Origin: Hofstenia miamia
Lineage: Eukaryota > Xenacoelomorpha > Acoela
Assembly: GCA_004352715.1 (NCBI GenBank)
Contig: SCFE01000092.1
Coordinates: 1,365,966 to 1,429,965, forward strand
DNA length: 64,000 nt
Direction of reading: 5' to 3'
This document shows, in pieces, positions 36,477 to 48,474 of the stretch. The notes under the pieces were generated by a model. The model was not told the DNA's origin. It saw only the letters and a program-made list of their open reading frames with translations, and made no database searches. Within the stretch, counting starts at the first letter, position 1, and the number at the start of each line of letters is the position of its first letter. Made by a program: the position numbers and the translations under genes.

Positions 36477-36631
36477 ACGTAAGTGTCCTATAGCGTAACA
36501 CATTTTTTGCTTATAAAAAACAAAACTATGTGCCGTTTATAGTCAATTAAATTATGTGTCTAAATTGGATTTTTTTAAACATAAAATGTGTTATGCTACA
36601 GAACGACAGCCTATAGGCTATTGAATTACCC
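36477..36631. mobile_element. Short MITE-like inverted-repeat element
   Basis: Ends GGGTAATTC and GAATTACCC are exact inverted copies. Further in, GTAACACATTTT pairs with AAAATGTGTTA (36496 and 36585 regions). 155 bases, no coding. No clear target duplication. Confidence 0.5.
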
Positions 36632-37622
36632 AATCCTATGTACACAGTTCTGAAATATCTGAATGAATTGATCTAAAATGCTAAGCTCTTCAAATTAATT
36701 TAAGTTATTTTCACACAGCTAATATATATTTGGAGGTAGGCATACCTTAGATAAAGGAATTTGATCGCTTCAAAAATTCAAAACCTTACTCTAGTACTAC
36801 TACTGTATAGTATGATTTTCTAAAGCATTGTAGTGTCCGGACTATTGTGATCAAAATTTGTGACTGCGCAGTACTGTGTATGTAATTTTTGCTACATTTG
36901 GCGATATATTTTAAATTCGGACCCATGTTGTATTTAACTCTAAACATATGCATCTAGCACAGTGTATCATTGGTATTATTATACACGAATTGCCTTGATT
37001 GCTGTAAAAAGTAGGTATTGAATTTAAGGGTCAGCAAAAAAATGTCTTCATATGAATGTTGGCAAGTAAAGCATAATGAAGCAATAACCAGACGTGTCAC
37101 AATAAAAATATTATTATGTTTAGTTTCAAACTTTAAAAATCAAATGTGAAAAGTCAATAGAAAAGCTAAAGCTTGGATCGGACGAGTTGGATCAAAACAG
37201 GTTCGGGAAGTGTTCGGGTTCAGATTTTGAAGACAATCAGGTTGATTTTTTTATTATATTACACTTATTAAGTATGAGCGGTCAATTTATGTTTAGCAAA
37301 CATCAAAAACTTTTTTAAAATACAGATTTAATTTATTTTCGCATCCAAAATTTCTTTATGTTATATTCTATTCAATGTCCCTTACTTTCGGGTGTAAATG
37401 TAATATTCCACTTCTGGTTAATCACATAAAAAGTGCTGAAGTCGGATCAACGGCGAACAAAGTGTTGTTTATGATATGCATCTCTATTAAATCGGTTTAA
37501 ATGCTTGTTCATAAGATTGTTGAAATTTACCCCAAATTCATCAAATGAATTCATACGTTCGCTTAAACGTTGACCAGTATGTAACGTTAAACAGGACTGG
37601 ACGCCAGACTTTTCCTGGTTGG
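36632..37622. other. No gene seen
   Basis: AT-rich sequence with nothing recognisable on either strand. Confidence 0.5.
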
Positions 37623-37760
37623 AGACTGGACTATATTGAATAAATTAGGACCAGATAGCACAGGACTGCGTACTATATATATATATATACATGTATATAT
37701 ATATATATAGTACGCAGTCCTGTGCTATCTGGTCCTAATTTATTCAATATAGTCCAGTCT
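37623..37760. repeat. Perfect 138-bp palindrome
   Basis: The two 69-base arms are exact reverse complements meeting at a CA/TG centre within a TA run (37691/37692). A single N (37761) and a long TA run follow directly. An exact palindrome that ends at an N suggests a fold-back assembly or read artefact at the microsatellite; a real recent inverted duplication is the alternative. Confidence 0.85.
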
Positions 37761-37761
37761 N

Positions 37762-37811
<50 letters not shown>
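37762..37811. repeat. (TA)n microsatellite
   Basis: TA run of about 50 bases that begins immediately after the single N at 37761. Confidence 0.95.
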
Positions 37812-37812
<1 letters not shown>

Positions 37813-38743
37813 CCACAACATAACCATGTGTAAATAATATACTTGAATCAATTTCAAAATGGATTAATTAGTTTTTGCCTGAAACTTGATGTCAAATCAA
37901 TATAACATACAAACTTAATTTTGATTTTTCTATTATATCTAAAGAACAAAACGTGTTAGGCATATTTTTTGCATGTATGATGGTGAATAGTGTGCTTTTA
38001 TATATAATATATTGGTTACAAAATATATTACTAATGTGCATAAAAAATTTAAAGTATTATTCTCAGACCAGATATTGAATGTAGTTTCGATGAAAAAATT
38101 TGGGGTTAGTGTGGTAAATGTTAAGGAGCAAACTGTAAATATCTTATAACTTTTCATTAAATTTGAAGAATCATGTTTTGCTAGAAATACAAATCAAAAA
38201 ATACTTTACCAAAATTATAATGATCGCGTGTAGGGTTTTTCTTCACAGAAACAATAAAAAATTGCTTTGCTAAGACATGCAGTATTTCAGATGTTGCATC
38301 GTATTATCATTGCTCACTAGCTAAATTTGATACTACTATTTTTGAATAGAACCTTCGTTCTTATCAGCACATGAGAAATAGTTTGAACACAATGTATATT
38401 TTATCACTCTGTTATTGGACTGATTTATTAGAAATCTAGGAAGGCTGCAGTTCATATCTATCATATCACAATGCAAAAAGGAGTTGGAGTGATAATTAAA
38501 TGTACATCGCGCTTACGGATTATGATCAAAATAATGTTGGGTTATGTAGACCGAAATGTATGTCATTAGCACTTTTTCGTACATATTCAGTTACACAAAT
38601 AAGTTAAACTACCAAAAGTTTAGAATCCTTAAATATTAAGTGCTATAATTTTATTTCGGTAATTTAATTCAGTCAATTATTTCTACTCAGTAAAATATAT
38701 TTTCAAGATAAAGTCATTATAATATGTTACCAATGACTTCACA
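37812..38743. other. No gene seen
   Basis: AT-rich. The minus-strand open frame at 38157-37939 has no motif and no supporting context. Confidence 0.5.
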
Positions 38744-39189
38744 CGAGGCCAACGTAAATCAAAGAATCATTTTTGAATGAATTTCAGTCAAATAATCTAT
38801 GCAACAATGTATCATCTTATGTGAATCTTGCCCTTGAAAAGGTATGTAAAAAAAATTCGCATTCACTCAAAATGAAAATCGTATTGGTAGTATGATGACG
38901 AGATCTTACACAAATATCTTATTTAACAATATACAAAATGATGCTAGAGGCCAAATTAAATCGCAAAATGTCAACGTTTTTAGAATGGCGACATCATGAA
39001 AAAAATGAATAAAGACGTATTACAATGGATTTGTTTTTGGTAAAATTGCCATTAGTTTTCTATAAAAAATTTCTTTTTACTTAAATTCACTACATCGAAA
39101 TTTTTTTAATAAAGTCAATTTATTTTGAATGGCCCCATTTTTTATTCATGTTACTGCAAATTGCCAGGCCGTCATTTACGTTGGCCTCG
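38744..39189. mobile_element. MITE-like element with 16-bp TIRs
   Basis: CGAGGCCAACGTAAAT at 38744-38759 and its exact reverse complement at 39174-39189 bound 446 bases of non-coding sequence. No matching target duplication is visible in the flanks, so the superfamily is open. Confidence 0.55.
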
Positions 39190-39689
39190 GTCCATTGTCG
39201 ATGACCTGATACCTATGCATACGTACTCTCTAGAAAGCAACAGAATTTTGAATAAAACGTTATCGAAATAAGTTTCCTAGACAAGGATGTTTTTGAGAAA
39301 AATTTTTTTATATGAAAACACTTGTACTAGGTAAAAAGAATCATGATTCTTAATTATTCATATACTCTTACTATGGAAGGCAAATTATTATGCCACCCCA
39401 CAAAATTGATTAATGGCCTACTTTAAATTTTCTTTGTAATGTAAACACTCTACAAAAAATGGAAATAGTGTCAAATCCTGAAGGAAAATGTAATGCAACA
39501 CATTCTTTGTATTAACATCATGAATTTTTCAGAAACCACCTGCTGCACATTGTGAAACTGAACAATAAAAATGTATTTCAAGCAATTTCAAATGTGGTTT
39601 CTAATGGAATTTTATATATATATATATAAAATTTGCTTTTAAGTTTTGAAAATGACTCATTATTTGACTGCTGAATGGTGGAATGAAAT
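39190..39689. other. No gene seen
   Basis: AT-rich, with a short self-complementary TA run at 39611-39630. Confidence 0.5.
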
Positions 39690-40160
39690 GACAGATTTTG
39701 GTTCCGATTTCTGGGGTAAAACTTGTTCTACAAATGAGTGCTTAATATAATTGCAATATGATTTATTGGGGAGAGGAATGACCACCTCATGAAGAGTAAC
39801 AAGTAACTGTCCAATCAACTGACCATTGGTCAGTGCATGTCTGGGCAGGAGTAATTGCTGCTAGATCGGTTGGTCCGTATTTTTGTAACGGAACACTGAC
39901 TGGAGCAAAATATGATGAGTTCCTGAGTAATCAAATTATTCCTGAGGTAAAGCAAAAACAGCTAACATGGTTCCAACATGATGGTGCAGTGCCTCATTAT
40001 GCAAGTGTTGTGCAAAACACACTTAACAGGCCTGTACAGTGGAATTCTCACTCGCCAAACCAAACTCTGGTTGATTTTTGATTGTTTGGTCATTTAAAAT
40101 CTCATTGGTTATAGTGTCCTTGACTAACAACAGTTCATGAGTTATGTCATCGAAGTAAGA
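39690..40160 (+). pseudogene. Tc1/mariner-superfamily transposase fragment, copy 1
   Basis: The frame at 39833-40081 has HVWAGVIAARSVGPYFCNGTLTGAKYDEFL, then WFQHDGAVPHYA, then a SPNQTLVDF word. These match the second half of the DDE domain of mariner-like transposases of the insect and cnidarian type. The second catalytic Asp (in QHDGAVPH) is kept, and the third-acid region is degraded (SPNQTLVDF, then a stop). Upstream frames from 39700 (YWGEE...STDHWS) and downstream ones (LFGHLKSHW) are broken. No terminal repeats were identified. Confidence 0.7.
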
Positions 40161-40249
40161 CGCAATCAAAAGCTTTGAACAACAAGTTCTCTACATCAAC
40201 GTTTTTCAGTCAGATTTTAGCTAATGCTAATTTGCTCAATCATGCGCTT

Positions 40250-40620
40250 TGGTGAAATGAGGCCTCTTTTTATATGGATGGAATGGTCAACCGTCATAAT
40301 TGTACCATATGGGTGTCTGAGAACCCTCGACAAGTAATAACAGAGGGCTTGCACCCTGAAAAATTGTGTGGATGGCATTCAGTGCAAATTATGTGCTAAA
40401 TCCATTTTTCTTTCCGGATACAGTAAATCAGGATAATTACACCAGTATGCTTCGTGACCATATGCTCCCACAACTAAGACAGAAACGAAAAAGGCAGTCT
40501 GTTATTTTTCAGCATAATGGTGCGCCACCATTATGTACGCAAAATTATGCACGCACACATCTAGAAAATTTAGTTTGTTGTTTACTTGACATTCCATGGT
40601 GAATTGAATATCTTTAAGAT
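40250..40620 (+). pseudogene. Tc1/mariner-superfamily transposase fragment, copy 2
   Basis: Reading frames carry NEASFYMDGMVNRHNCTIW, then SENPRQV, then VWMAFSANYVLNPFFFPDTVNQDNY, then MLPQLRQ and IFQHNGAPP. This is the same superfamily as the copy just upstream and again the middle-to-late DDE domain. Here the catalytic Asp reads Asn (QHNGAPP), and frameshifts separate the blocks, so it is inactive. The tandem order of two similar partial domains suggests nested or successive insertions of related elements. Confidence 0.65.
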
Positions 40621-40629
40621 GACTATTGA

Positions 40630-40830
40630 GATATTTTAGAAAATTGTTTGCTTTTCTTTTTCTTTAAATATTGCAAACACATCATCGACATATCTAAAGT
40701 AACATTGTGGCTTGGTTATAGATGCTTCTACAAATTGTTGGACATAGGGCTGATCCCATTGCCATTCCTTCAATTTGGTTGTAAATTTTATTATTAAAGA
40801 AGAATGGAGTATTAAGACAACACATATTTA
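40630..40830 (-). pseudogene. Penelope-like reverse transcriptase fragment
   Basis: On the minus strand IEGMAMGSALCPTI (about 40771-40740) is followed in another frame by QCYFRYVDDVFAIFKEKEKQ (catalytic YVDD at 40692-40681). The spacing EGMAMGS ... RYVDDVF is that of Penelope-like element reverse transcriptases, here shortened by an internal deletion and frameshift. It lies directly beside a plus-oriented Penelope 3'-end sequence (40852-40882). Confidence 0.65.
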
Positions 40831-40851
40831 TTTCCCCGTACATATTTGTTA

Positions 40852-40882
40852 CTGATGATGATTTTCAGAATCGAAACCGGTC
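40852..40882 (+). ncRNA. Candidate hammerhead ribozyme core (Penelope 3' end)
   Basis: CTGATGA (40852-40858), then a 3-bp stem GAT/ATC with a 7-base loop, then GAAA (40873-40876), then the self-complementary ACCGGT and C, so a G-U-C cleavage site falls at 40880-40882. The order CUGAUGA - stem II - GAAA - stem III - UH is the hammerhead core, and Penelope-like elements are known to carry such motifs. Stem III would have no loop, so it could act only as a dimer. Stem I pairing in the flanks is weak (two A-U pairs). The same region, degraded, occurs at 56071-56099. Confidence 0.45.
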
Positions 40883-40934
40883 TATATTTTTCATAGCGTT
40901 TAAAAATGAATATTGCAAAGCTCAGTATAATTAC

Positions 40935-40939
<5 letters not shown>

Positions 40940-40973
<34 letters not shown>

Positions 40974-40992
40974 TTGTGTGTGTGTATGTACA
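40940..40992. repeat. (TA)n-(TG)n compound microsatellite
   Basis: TA run at 40940-40969 passing into TG repeats. Confidence 0.95.
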
Positions 40993-42157
40993 TGTATACA
41001 AAACAACATCTGTGGGATCCTAGAAGTAAATTATCGTCTCTTTGTAAAAGTCTTATTTTATTTTTTTAATATTGTTTACTCACATTTTAATGGTTGGTAC
41101 TTTTTTCATTCTATAATATTTCAAATCTCCCACATTTCTTTCAAAATGGACAATTGCAGTATTTTTTCTAAGAAAAAAGTGTCCATTAAATAGTAATTTT
41201 GGAAGATTTGAGATAAATTTGGAAAATTTGAGATTTGAGACAATGAAAAAATGTATCAAGCCATTTTTTTAATGGAAATGCGATTTTAGCAGTCTAGTTA
41301 CGTAAGTTGTTTGATGTGTGTCAGCTGCAAATGATGACGTATTTAGAAAGAACAAATATAATTCATTTTGTTAGTGAATATTAAATTGCTAAATATTCTC
41401 AAAAATATTTCGCCATTAATATTAATATGTCAAATATGAAATTTTAACGAATTACTGTTTTGTCAAGTTCCTATACCGGTACCCGAGACAACATAATTAG
41501 CCAAATTATTAATTCTGTGAAAAACGATCTCCAATTAAATTGATCAACAATAAATAAGCATGCATTTCTTAAAGTCTTGCATAATTAAGCGTAAGAATAA
41601 TATACATGAAAAATCTAAACAAAAACAAAATACGTCTATTCCCAAATTAATAACTGACCCAATTCCAAGAGCATCGAATAAGTCTGACATACAAATCATA
41701 GCTAACAGACTTTCTATTTTATAACAATTATTTTTCTAAGAATCACAAAGTTAAAAATGCTCAAAAATTAAGAAATATTTAAGAATCAACATTGTTCTCA
41801 AAATATAAATTAAAAGATTTCTGCAAATCTAATATAGAAAGATGTTGGTAAAATCTTATATTTAAACTTGTCTCCTCGAATATATTCTCTTCCTTCGGCT
41901 TGTCATAAAATGAAATTTCAATATTTTTGAAATGTTCATTCTAGGTTCACTAATTGTTTAGGCAACCTATGAGTTGAGTCTTGTTTCCTGTCAGACATTG
42001 TGCAAAACCAACCAGTTGAAAACCCATTTATGTTTTCTTGCTGTGTGCATAGCATATACGCATTCTAACAATATTATTGAAATGTTCTAGTTTATATGTG
42101 ATTGCTGCTTGATGAAATTTAACCTATGGGATTTGGACGAACACATTTAGTAGTATA
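40993..42157. other. No gene seen
   Basis: AT-rich, nothing recognisable on either strand. Confidence 0.5.
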
Positions 42158-42597
42158 CAGACTTGTCAACGAGCCGAGCTTGAGTTGAGTATTATGTATA
42201 CAACGAGCCCAAAACGAGCCGTTTTTAAGCAAACCAAATTTATATTGCAGCTGCTTGTTAATTTGATTATGCAGATTTTTCTTATTTTTTCATTCAATAT
42301 TCCTTACTTATAATCGTATTTTAGAAATGCTTATTAAATAATAGGAAGACCAATTGAAAAAATTATGAGAACACTATATTTTTAAAAAAAAATACCGGGC
42401 TGAAAGATTTTCTGTGGCGAGCCAAGCCGAACTTACTCACAATTTAAACGATCCGAGCCGAGCTNNNNNNNNNNNNNNNNNNNNNNNNNNNNNNNNNNNN
42501 NNNNNNNNNNNNNNNNNNNNNNNNNNNNNNNNNNNNNNNNNNNNNNNNNNNCCCGAGCCGAACCGAGCTTAGAAGTTACGGCTCGTTGACAAGTCTG
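42158..42597. mobile_element. hAT-type MITE with 8-bp TSD, containing a gap
   Basis: Ends CAGACTTGTCAACGAGCCG and CGGCTCGTTGACAAGTCTG are inverted copies. The flanks GTAGTATA (42150-42157) and GTAGTACA (42598-42605) match at 7 of 8 bases, a hAT-type duplication. The words GAGCCGAGC and GAGCC are repeated inside. 87 Ns (42465-42551) hide part of the right half. No protein is encoded. Confidence 0.7.
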
Positions 42598-42605
42598 GTA
42601 GTACA

Positions 42606-44578
42606 AGTTTAGGATTTTGAGACTTTTGCGGATTAATTTTGAGAACGTTATTTTTATTGTTACTAATGTTTTAAAAGTAGGGGTCAAATCGGTTCACAAT
42701 GTCATTTCTTTTACAATTTATTTGGAAGATTTTATGACCGGTTTAAGCTTTGACTGAGAATATAAATTATTGGCTGATTGTTCAAGGAGACGGCTATTGT
42801 ATAAAATGCAATTGAATTTATATCAAGGACTGACGTTCACGAATAAATGCTCTTTAGATTTTCTTAATCAATTCCGCTTTTTGTGATACAATAGACACAA
42901 ATATAATTTCATTAAATGTCTTCAGAGAACTTTACCAACTACAAAGAATATCATTTGATAACTTTATAAAGTTAATGAAAAATCCAAAACTCAGCAATTT
43001 TTCAATGTATGCTCCACAGTGTCACCGTCCATGTTAGGAAATGCATTATTTCCTAGAGTTCTGAAATGCTACTAGCATGTTCACAATGTTTGCAAACGGT
43101 CGAAAATTTCAAGACGATAGCATATCAAGAAATTATTTTATGGTTGTAGCCATCTAGTGGCAAAATAAAGCAATTGCAATTAATGAATGCTGATATATGT
43201 TTGTTTTCATTGGCATGTAAATCATTTAAACGATTTTTCTGATTACTGATAAAGTCAAGTTGTCTTTTATAATTAATTTAAACTTTTCTTAAAAATTATG
43301 TTATAATGACAGTTTTACAAAATTTAATTACAATGTTCTTAGATTCAGTATATTAACAGTTTTTTTAATGACTCACAATACATTTATTGTTAACGGTTCG
43401 TGACTGTTTACTTAAATATTTCTTGCAAGATCTTGCAGGTACACAAATGAAATTCCATGAATTTTCACTGAACAAAGAAACCTTTCAAATCAAAAAAAAT
43501 TTCAATTTCAATTAGCGTATTCTCTTGTGAAAATTTTTATTTCTGACTATTTGGGGTGCACATGCATCAGAACATTTAGGTGCTAGTTATAAAAAATTAC
43601 TAACTAATGATAATTACTTTTAGTGGAAAATTTGCAATTGCTTATCTAAAACTTATATTGGCACAATTCGACAAAACCTATTAGAAATCTTTGATGCTGC
43701 AAGGGTATTCATGAAAAAATATGAGTTCTTGTTGGAACAGGATGTAAAAGCCATTTATCAAATAATTATACATTTCCAGAAAATATATATAAGGAGGCTT
43801 TATTTAGGAAGTTGAATTACGCATTATATTTTTGAAAAAATATTATAACAATGTTTTTAGGAAAATACAAATTCTGATTTCATCATTTTCATATTTATAT
43901 TTTTATTAATTAAATTTCAATTATTAGAGCGGTAGACTATATTCGAAAAATCCAACCGTTCCAACTTATGAGAAATACATACTCTCTTGATAATATTAGT
44001 TAGTACTATAATGAACTTAACAGTAAAAATATACACTCAAAGAGCAGAAGAACTCAATTTATAGCAAAAACAATGAAAAATTCTAGAATTACAAATTCAA
44101 TTATTTTCCTACTTGCAACTGAAGCCCTTTGATACTATAAACTTTTTCTCAACTCTTAAATTTCATGGTCTTAAATTTCATGGTACATTCTCGCCAACCT
44201 AGAAAACATTTGTATGCAGTAATTTTTTATTTATGGATAAATGAATGAAAGAATCGTTTCTTCTTGGAGTGAAGCTGCTATGGCTGATACTTCTTCGAAG
44301 TTACTGTAAATGTATAAGGTTGATCTGAAATAATGAAGTTTTGAAATTCAATGAAACTTATCTACCAAAATAGTCTCATGTTGGCTAGCGACACTGTATG
44401 CAAAATTCGCATTCGATTAGGCCTATACAAAGTTTAATTGTCTTGTCACATTATTTAACTGGATGTAATTTGTTTGCGAACAAAAATATAAGCTATAGGT
44501 AAATTTCACAGATAGAAGATACTATTTGATTTCGTTCAAAGTCTATGCATTCTCTTTTGTAGATTGGAGCAAATTCCT
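42606..44578. other. No gene seen
   Basis: AT-rich, no domain, splice-flanked exon or repeat recognised on either strand. Confidence 0.45.
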
Positions 44579-44785
44579 TACCTAACAAATGATAGTGGAG
44601 AGCTGTCGAACCATTTTAGATCATAATGATATTCTTGTTCATATTGATCGCTTAATGTTATTAATAATAAAATTCTTGAAGCTTCCGCGACCTCTGACTT
44701 TGCGCATGGCACCCCTCGATGGGCTTCGAATATCTTTGTACATATCAAGAACCAGTTAAAGTTATTTGCTGCTTCTATGGGCTCC
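44579..44785 (-). CDS. Possible exon of unknown gene
   Basis: A minus-strand frame without stops ends in a good donor (TTGTTAG/GTAAGGAA, at 44578-44579). It encodes a well-mixed, non-simple peptide (NWFLICTKIFEAHRG, AEASRILLLITLS, YHYDLKWFDSSPLSFV). Its amino-acid mix looks more protein-like than the other short frames here. The 5' boundary is uncertain: a stop lies just upstream of the frame, and several AGs could be acceptors. I do not recognise the family. It lies between the two supported minus-strand genes and could belong to neither. Confidence 0.2.
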
Positions 44786-47700
44786 AAGCCTTATAAATAC
44801 ATGAAAAGTAGGTATGGAGAAACATTAAACCCCTGTCCTTTAAGAGGGAACCCATGCTGATTAAGGTTAATTCAATAACTATCCTATGCACTATTAACCT
44901 TTTGAATACTATGGGGATCACTAGCTATCCCAATCAATATTGTAATGTTAGGTAACGCGGGAATTTTTGAAAAAATTAAAAATTTCCTCCATTGTTATTT
45001 CCAAAAAAGTCTATTATATATTTTATAAAGCAAAATTCTAAGAATATGCCAACTACAAGAAATTTTATTACAAGAAAAATATAATGCATTATGCTCCCAA
45101 TAAAATTGTTGTTAACAGCTGTAAGATGTTACAGCAAACAGCAAAGAAGTGCTGTTTAAAACAGCACGTAAAATTAACCCGTATTGGTATATTATTTGTG
45201 TTGTTCACGCACTATCAAGGTCTTCAATTCCCTCAACAACCCATCAAAGACGCACAAGAATTCAGACCAATGCTGTAATAATTTATAATTTCAGCCCCAA
45301 GTAGTCAACAAACCTCATTGATAGAGGCAGATTCTACGTATCAATTATATTCTATATTTGGATGTTCATGAATATTCATTCTTTATCGTGATTCACTTCA
45401 CAATTGTGTTGTGTTCAGTGAGCATTTATAACTTATCATTTTTTTATCGTCTTCTAGAATATTCAAAAAATTTACAAATCACCGGGTGTTATAACAGATG
45501 ATTTTTATAGTGATAGAAGCAGACGACTTGTTTTGTAGACATATTATCCATTTTAAAATTCGCCTTTAAGTTTAGGCTTAGTAGTTGTTTTTAATAGTTT
45601 CTTTCACAGTACATTGCTTTTCTTTTAACTCTGTTTAAAAACAATGCTATTGTTTCTTATCCAGTGCTGTGCACAAGGGGAATCATAGAGGATGTCCCCA
45701 CGTCAGTTTTTCAAAACTGATTTTGATTGGTTGAATCAAAAAGTGTTCTGTAAAAAAATTTTACAAACTAAGTTGGAAAATACATTTTTAGAGTCTATTT
45801 TCTCAATATTTTCACATTATCATGACTGTCAAAAAACCGAGCGTACTCGCTTGCTCCTATCTATCAAATATCAGAGCCTATCTACAATTTTTTTATCAAT
45901 TCAATCTAAGAACTAAGTAAGAAAATATCGATGCTGTTAGCAGCTGCTGTTAACAGCACACAAGGGTGTTAGACTGCCAGTTTTCATACAAATACAATAG
46001 CAAACGTACCGCACTTCTGAACCACAATATTTTAGTTTTTTTCATTATCTTAGAAAATGATAAAAATGTAATATTCGTCTCGTACTTTGTACTATATTGG
46101 TTTGTAATAAGAGTTAATAGAGGTTTTTATTTATTGCAATAGCAATCCTTTGTACTTTAAAACATGTACTCTTAGTATTCTTACGTAATATGATATATAT
46201 TGTTCTTGATAAATGATACGATACTTAGTTGAAGTCTTACCGAGAACTTCAGTTCGTTTATGAGAATAGACTATTGTCAATTGTATGATCAAAACTATGT
46301 AGTAGTGTATTATCGGTACATGCTAGCGAATGCTGTTTTGACAATTAAGATCAAACTAATAGGTAAAACAGAATATTATTCTTATTCATTCAAAGCTCAA
46401 TTTTGTTGCAGTTCAAATGAGTTCACTTTAAAAAATATTTAAGTTTTTTTGCTATCAGATAGAACTACCCTAAAATAATACACATATTTGTACCAAAAAT
46501 TGTAGTTTAAAGGTATTATTATAAATTTCTGCAAAGATTTATTAAATATTCGAATTTAGTAATTTAAAAATTTAAAAATAGCTCATTGACTTCCCTAATG
46601 ACTCTCACAGCAAAGTCAACTAGCCAGAGTTTTTATTTCATAGACTTAAATTACTACGCATTTAAGGTTTAGTCGTAACTAAATCTCAGAGTCGAAGCCA
46701 ATCAAGCGTAGGTGTTTCCAAAATCAAATTAGCTTACTAGAAGATGCGTTTTCTACAAATTAAGTAAATTAAATTTTGTCAGAAAATTATTTAAATTATA
46801 TTTTCTAAATATCTAATCAAACAAAATTTAAAATTGATAAACTTTCTTTAATTAAGTGCATTATTCTTCATATTATCATCTACTGAGGATAGTTTTGATG
46901 TGATTGGCTTTATGTGTTTTCTTTTATTTTTGCCTTTCAGCCAATACGTCATCATTCTTCCCTTTCCCTAAATAAACTAAAGTTTAAATATTATTCCATC
47001 ACGATAACAAAGCACTACCAAAATAATTTTACCACTTCTTATTGCTGTCGATGGAATTCCTTGCGAATTGATCTATGACAGTTTTTTTAAAATTCGCTGA
47101 TGAATACCTTTTCATATAATTCTATTTTAAATTCATTATTTTAAGTTATTCGTAAACTGTACTGATTTGTAATATTGTTTAAACTCCAATTACATTAATG
47201 TATGAATTTTGTCACATGCACAAAACGAATTGTTGTTAACAAAAAATCAAAATATTAGTAAATGCTGCTTTGACAGCCTCTGTGTGTTGCTAGTACGCTG
47301 TTTAATAGTGTTAATACAGGAACTGCAGTTTATAAATTACTTTTGTAAGTTACCAATCGTTAAATTTTAAGCAGGGGCAGCGGAAGCGGAGTGGGGTGGG
47401 GGCTAGGTTTTCGGCTTTAGCTGCTCAATATTGCAGAGGCCGGGGTTAGGGCTTGCTTTATTTACCATTTATAATTAATGTAAAAAATAAAATATACTTT
47501 TTCGATAAGCAATAAATGTTTTTCTAATTTACTTTTCGTGAAATATTGTTTGAATGAAGCATCATGGGAGTGTAGATGTAGATGTTTGTTTTACTGACAA
47601 GAGGCCGGAGTTGTGAAATCGAGAGAAAAAGTACAGTATATCCCAGTGGAAAACAACTTACATATGTTATTAAAGGGAAAATTCACAGTATTTCATTATA

Positions 47701-48408
47701 ATTAGTATGTATGCATATTTTCAAAACAAGACGTAGCGAAATTTTTCATTAATAATGAGTCGACGCATTGCTTATTTTGGTAATCATTAATGTACAAATT
47801 CATTGCTTATTCAGATTGATATTTTTAATTTATTTTTATGTTTTTGTTTGGATTTTATAGCTACTATGTTTTTTTATTTTGTATGTACTGAATTTGATTG
47901 TTTCTTGCTCACTTGGTTTTCTTAATGCCGACATTGAAATTTTGACATGTGAAATTTGCGTTAGCAGCCAGTGGTTTAAGACATCAGTAACCACCAATGA
48001 TTTAAAAAACCGCTCGACAAAATCGTGATATGAAATAATTATCACTTCATTTGATTTTAAGGTAAAACTGAGTTTCAAATGAAAATTTTTATCCTCGAAA
48101 TTAGGGTTGTGGTAATTCTCTCTGATGTTGTCAGTACTTCGCATATCAATGTAAAAATATGTATGCTAACACTTTGATATTCTAAAAACCTAAATAAATC
48201 AAAACATTTCGAAAAAATGATTATTTTTCATTGAAATTCGTAAATTTCTTTTAAAAAATTGCACAAAACAATCAACAACGGGATCATGCCTCCGATTGGT
48301 CATGAACGTTTATTATAAATCATATTTTTAAAACCCGCAACCACTACCAAATAAGTCGAATATGTCAGTGGAAATAAAATATACATATTTCACTGAAATT
48401 TATATATA
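44786..48408. other. No gene seen
   Basis: AT-rich. A GC-richer patch at 47376-47460 starts with CAGGGGCAGCGG, like a hAT-type terminus, but its partner was not found. CTGTTAACAGC-type small palindromes occur near 45110 and 45945. Open frames at 45692-45916 and 48144-47836 show no motif. Confidence 0.4.
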
Positions 48409-48474
48409 TAAAGTTCCTGTTTATATGATAACACTGTATATATATATATTGTTATTATATAAACAGGAACTTTA
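48409..48474. repeat. Hairpin of about 65 bp
   Basis: AAAGTTCCTGTTTATAT (48410-48426) and its exact complement ATATAAACAGGAACTTT (48457-48473) form a stem. GATAACA and TGTTAT extend it around a TA-rich loop. It may be a small foldback element. Confidence 0.7.
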
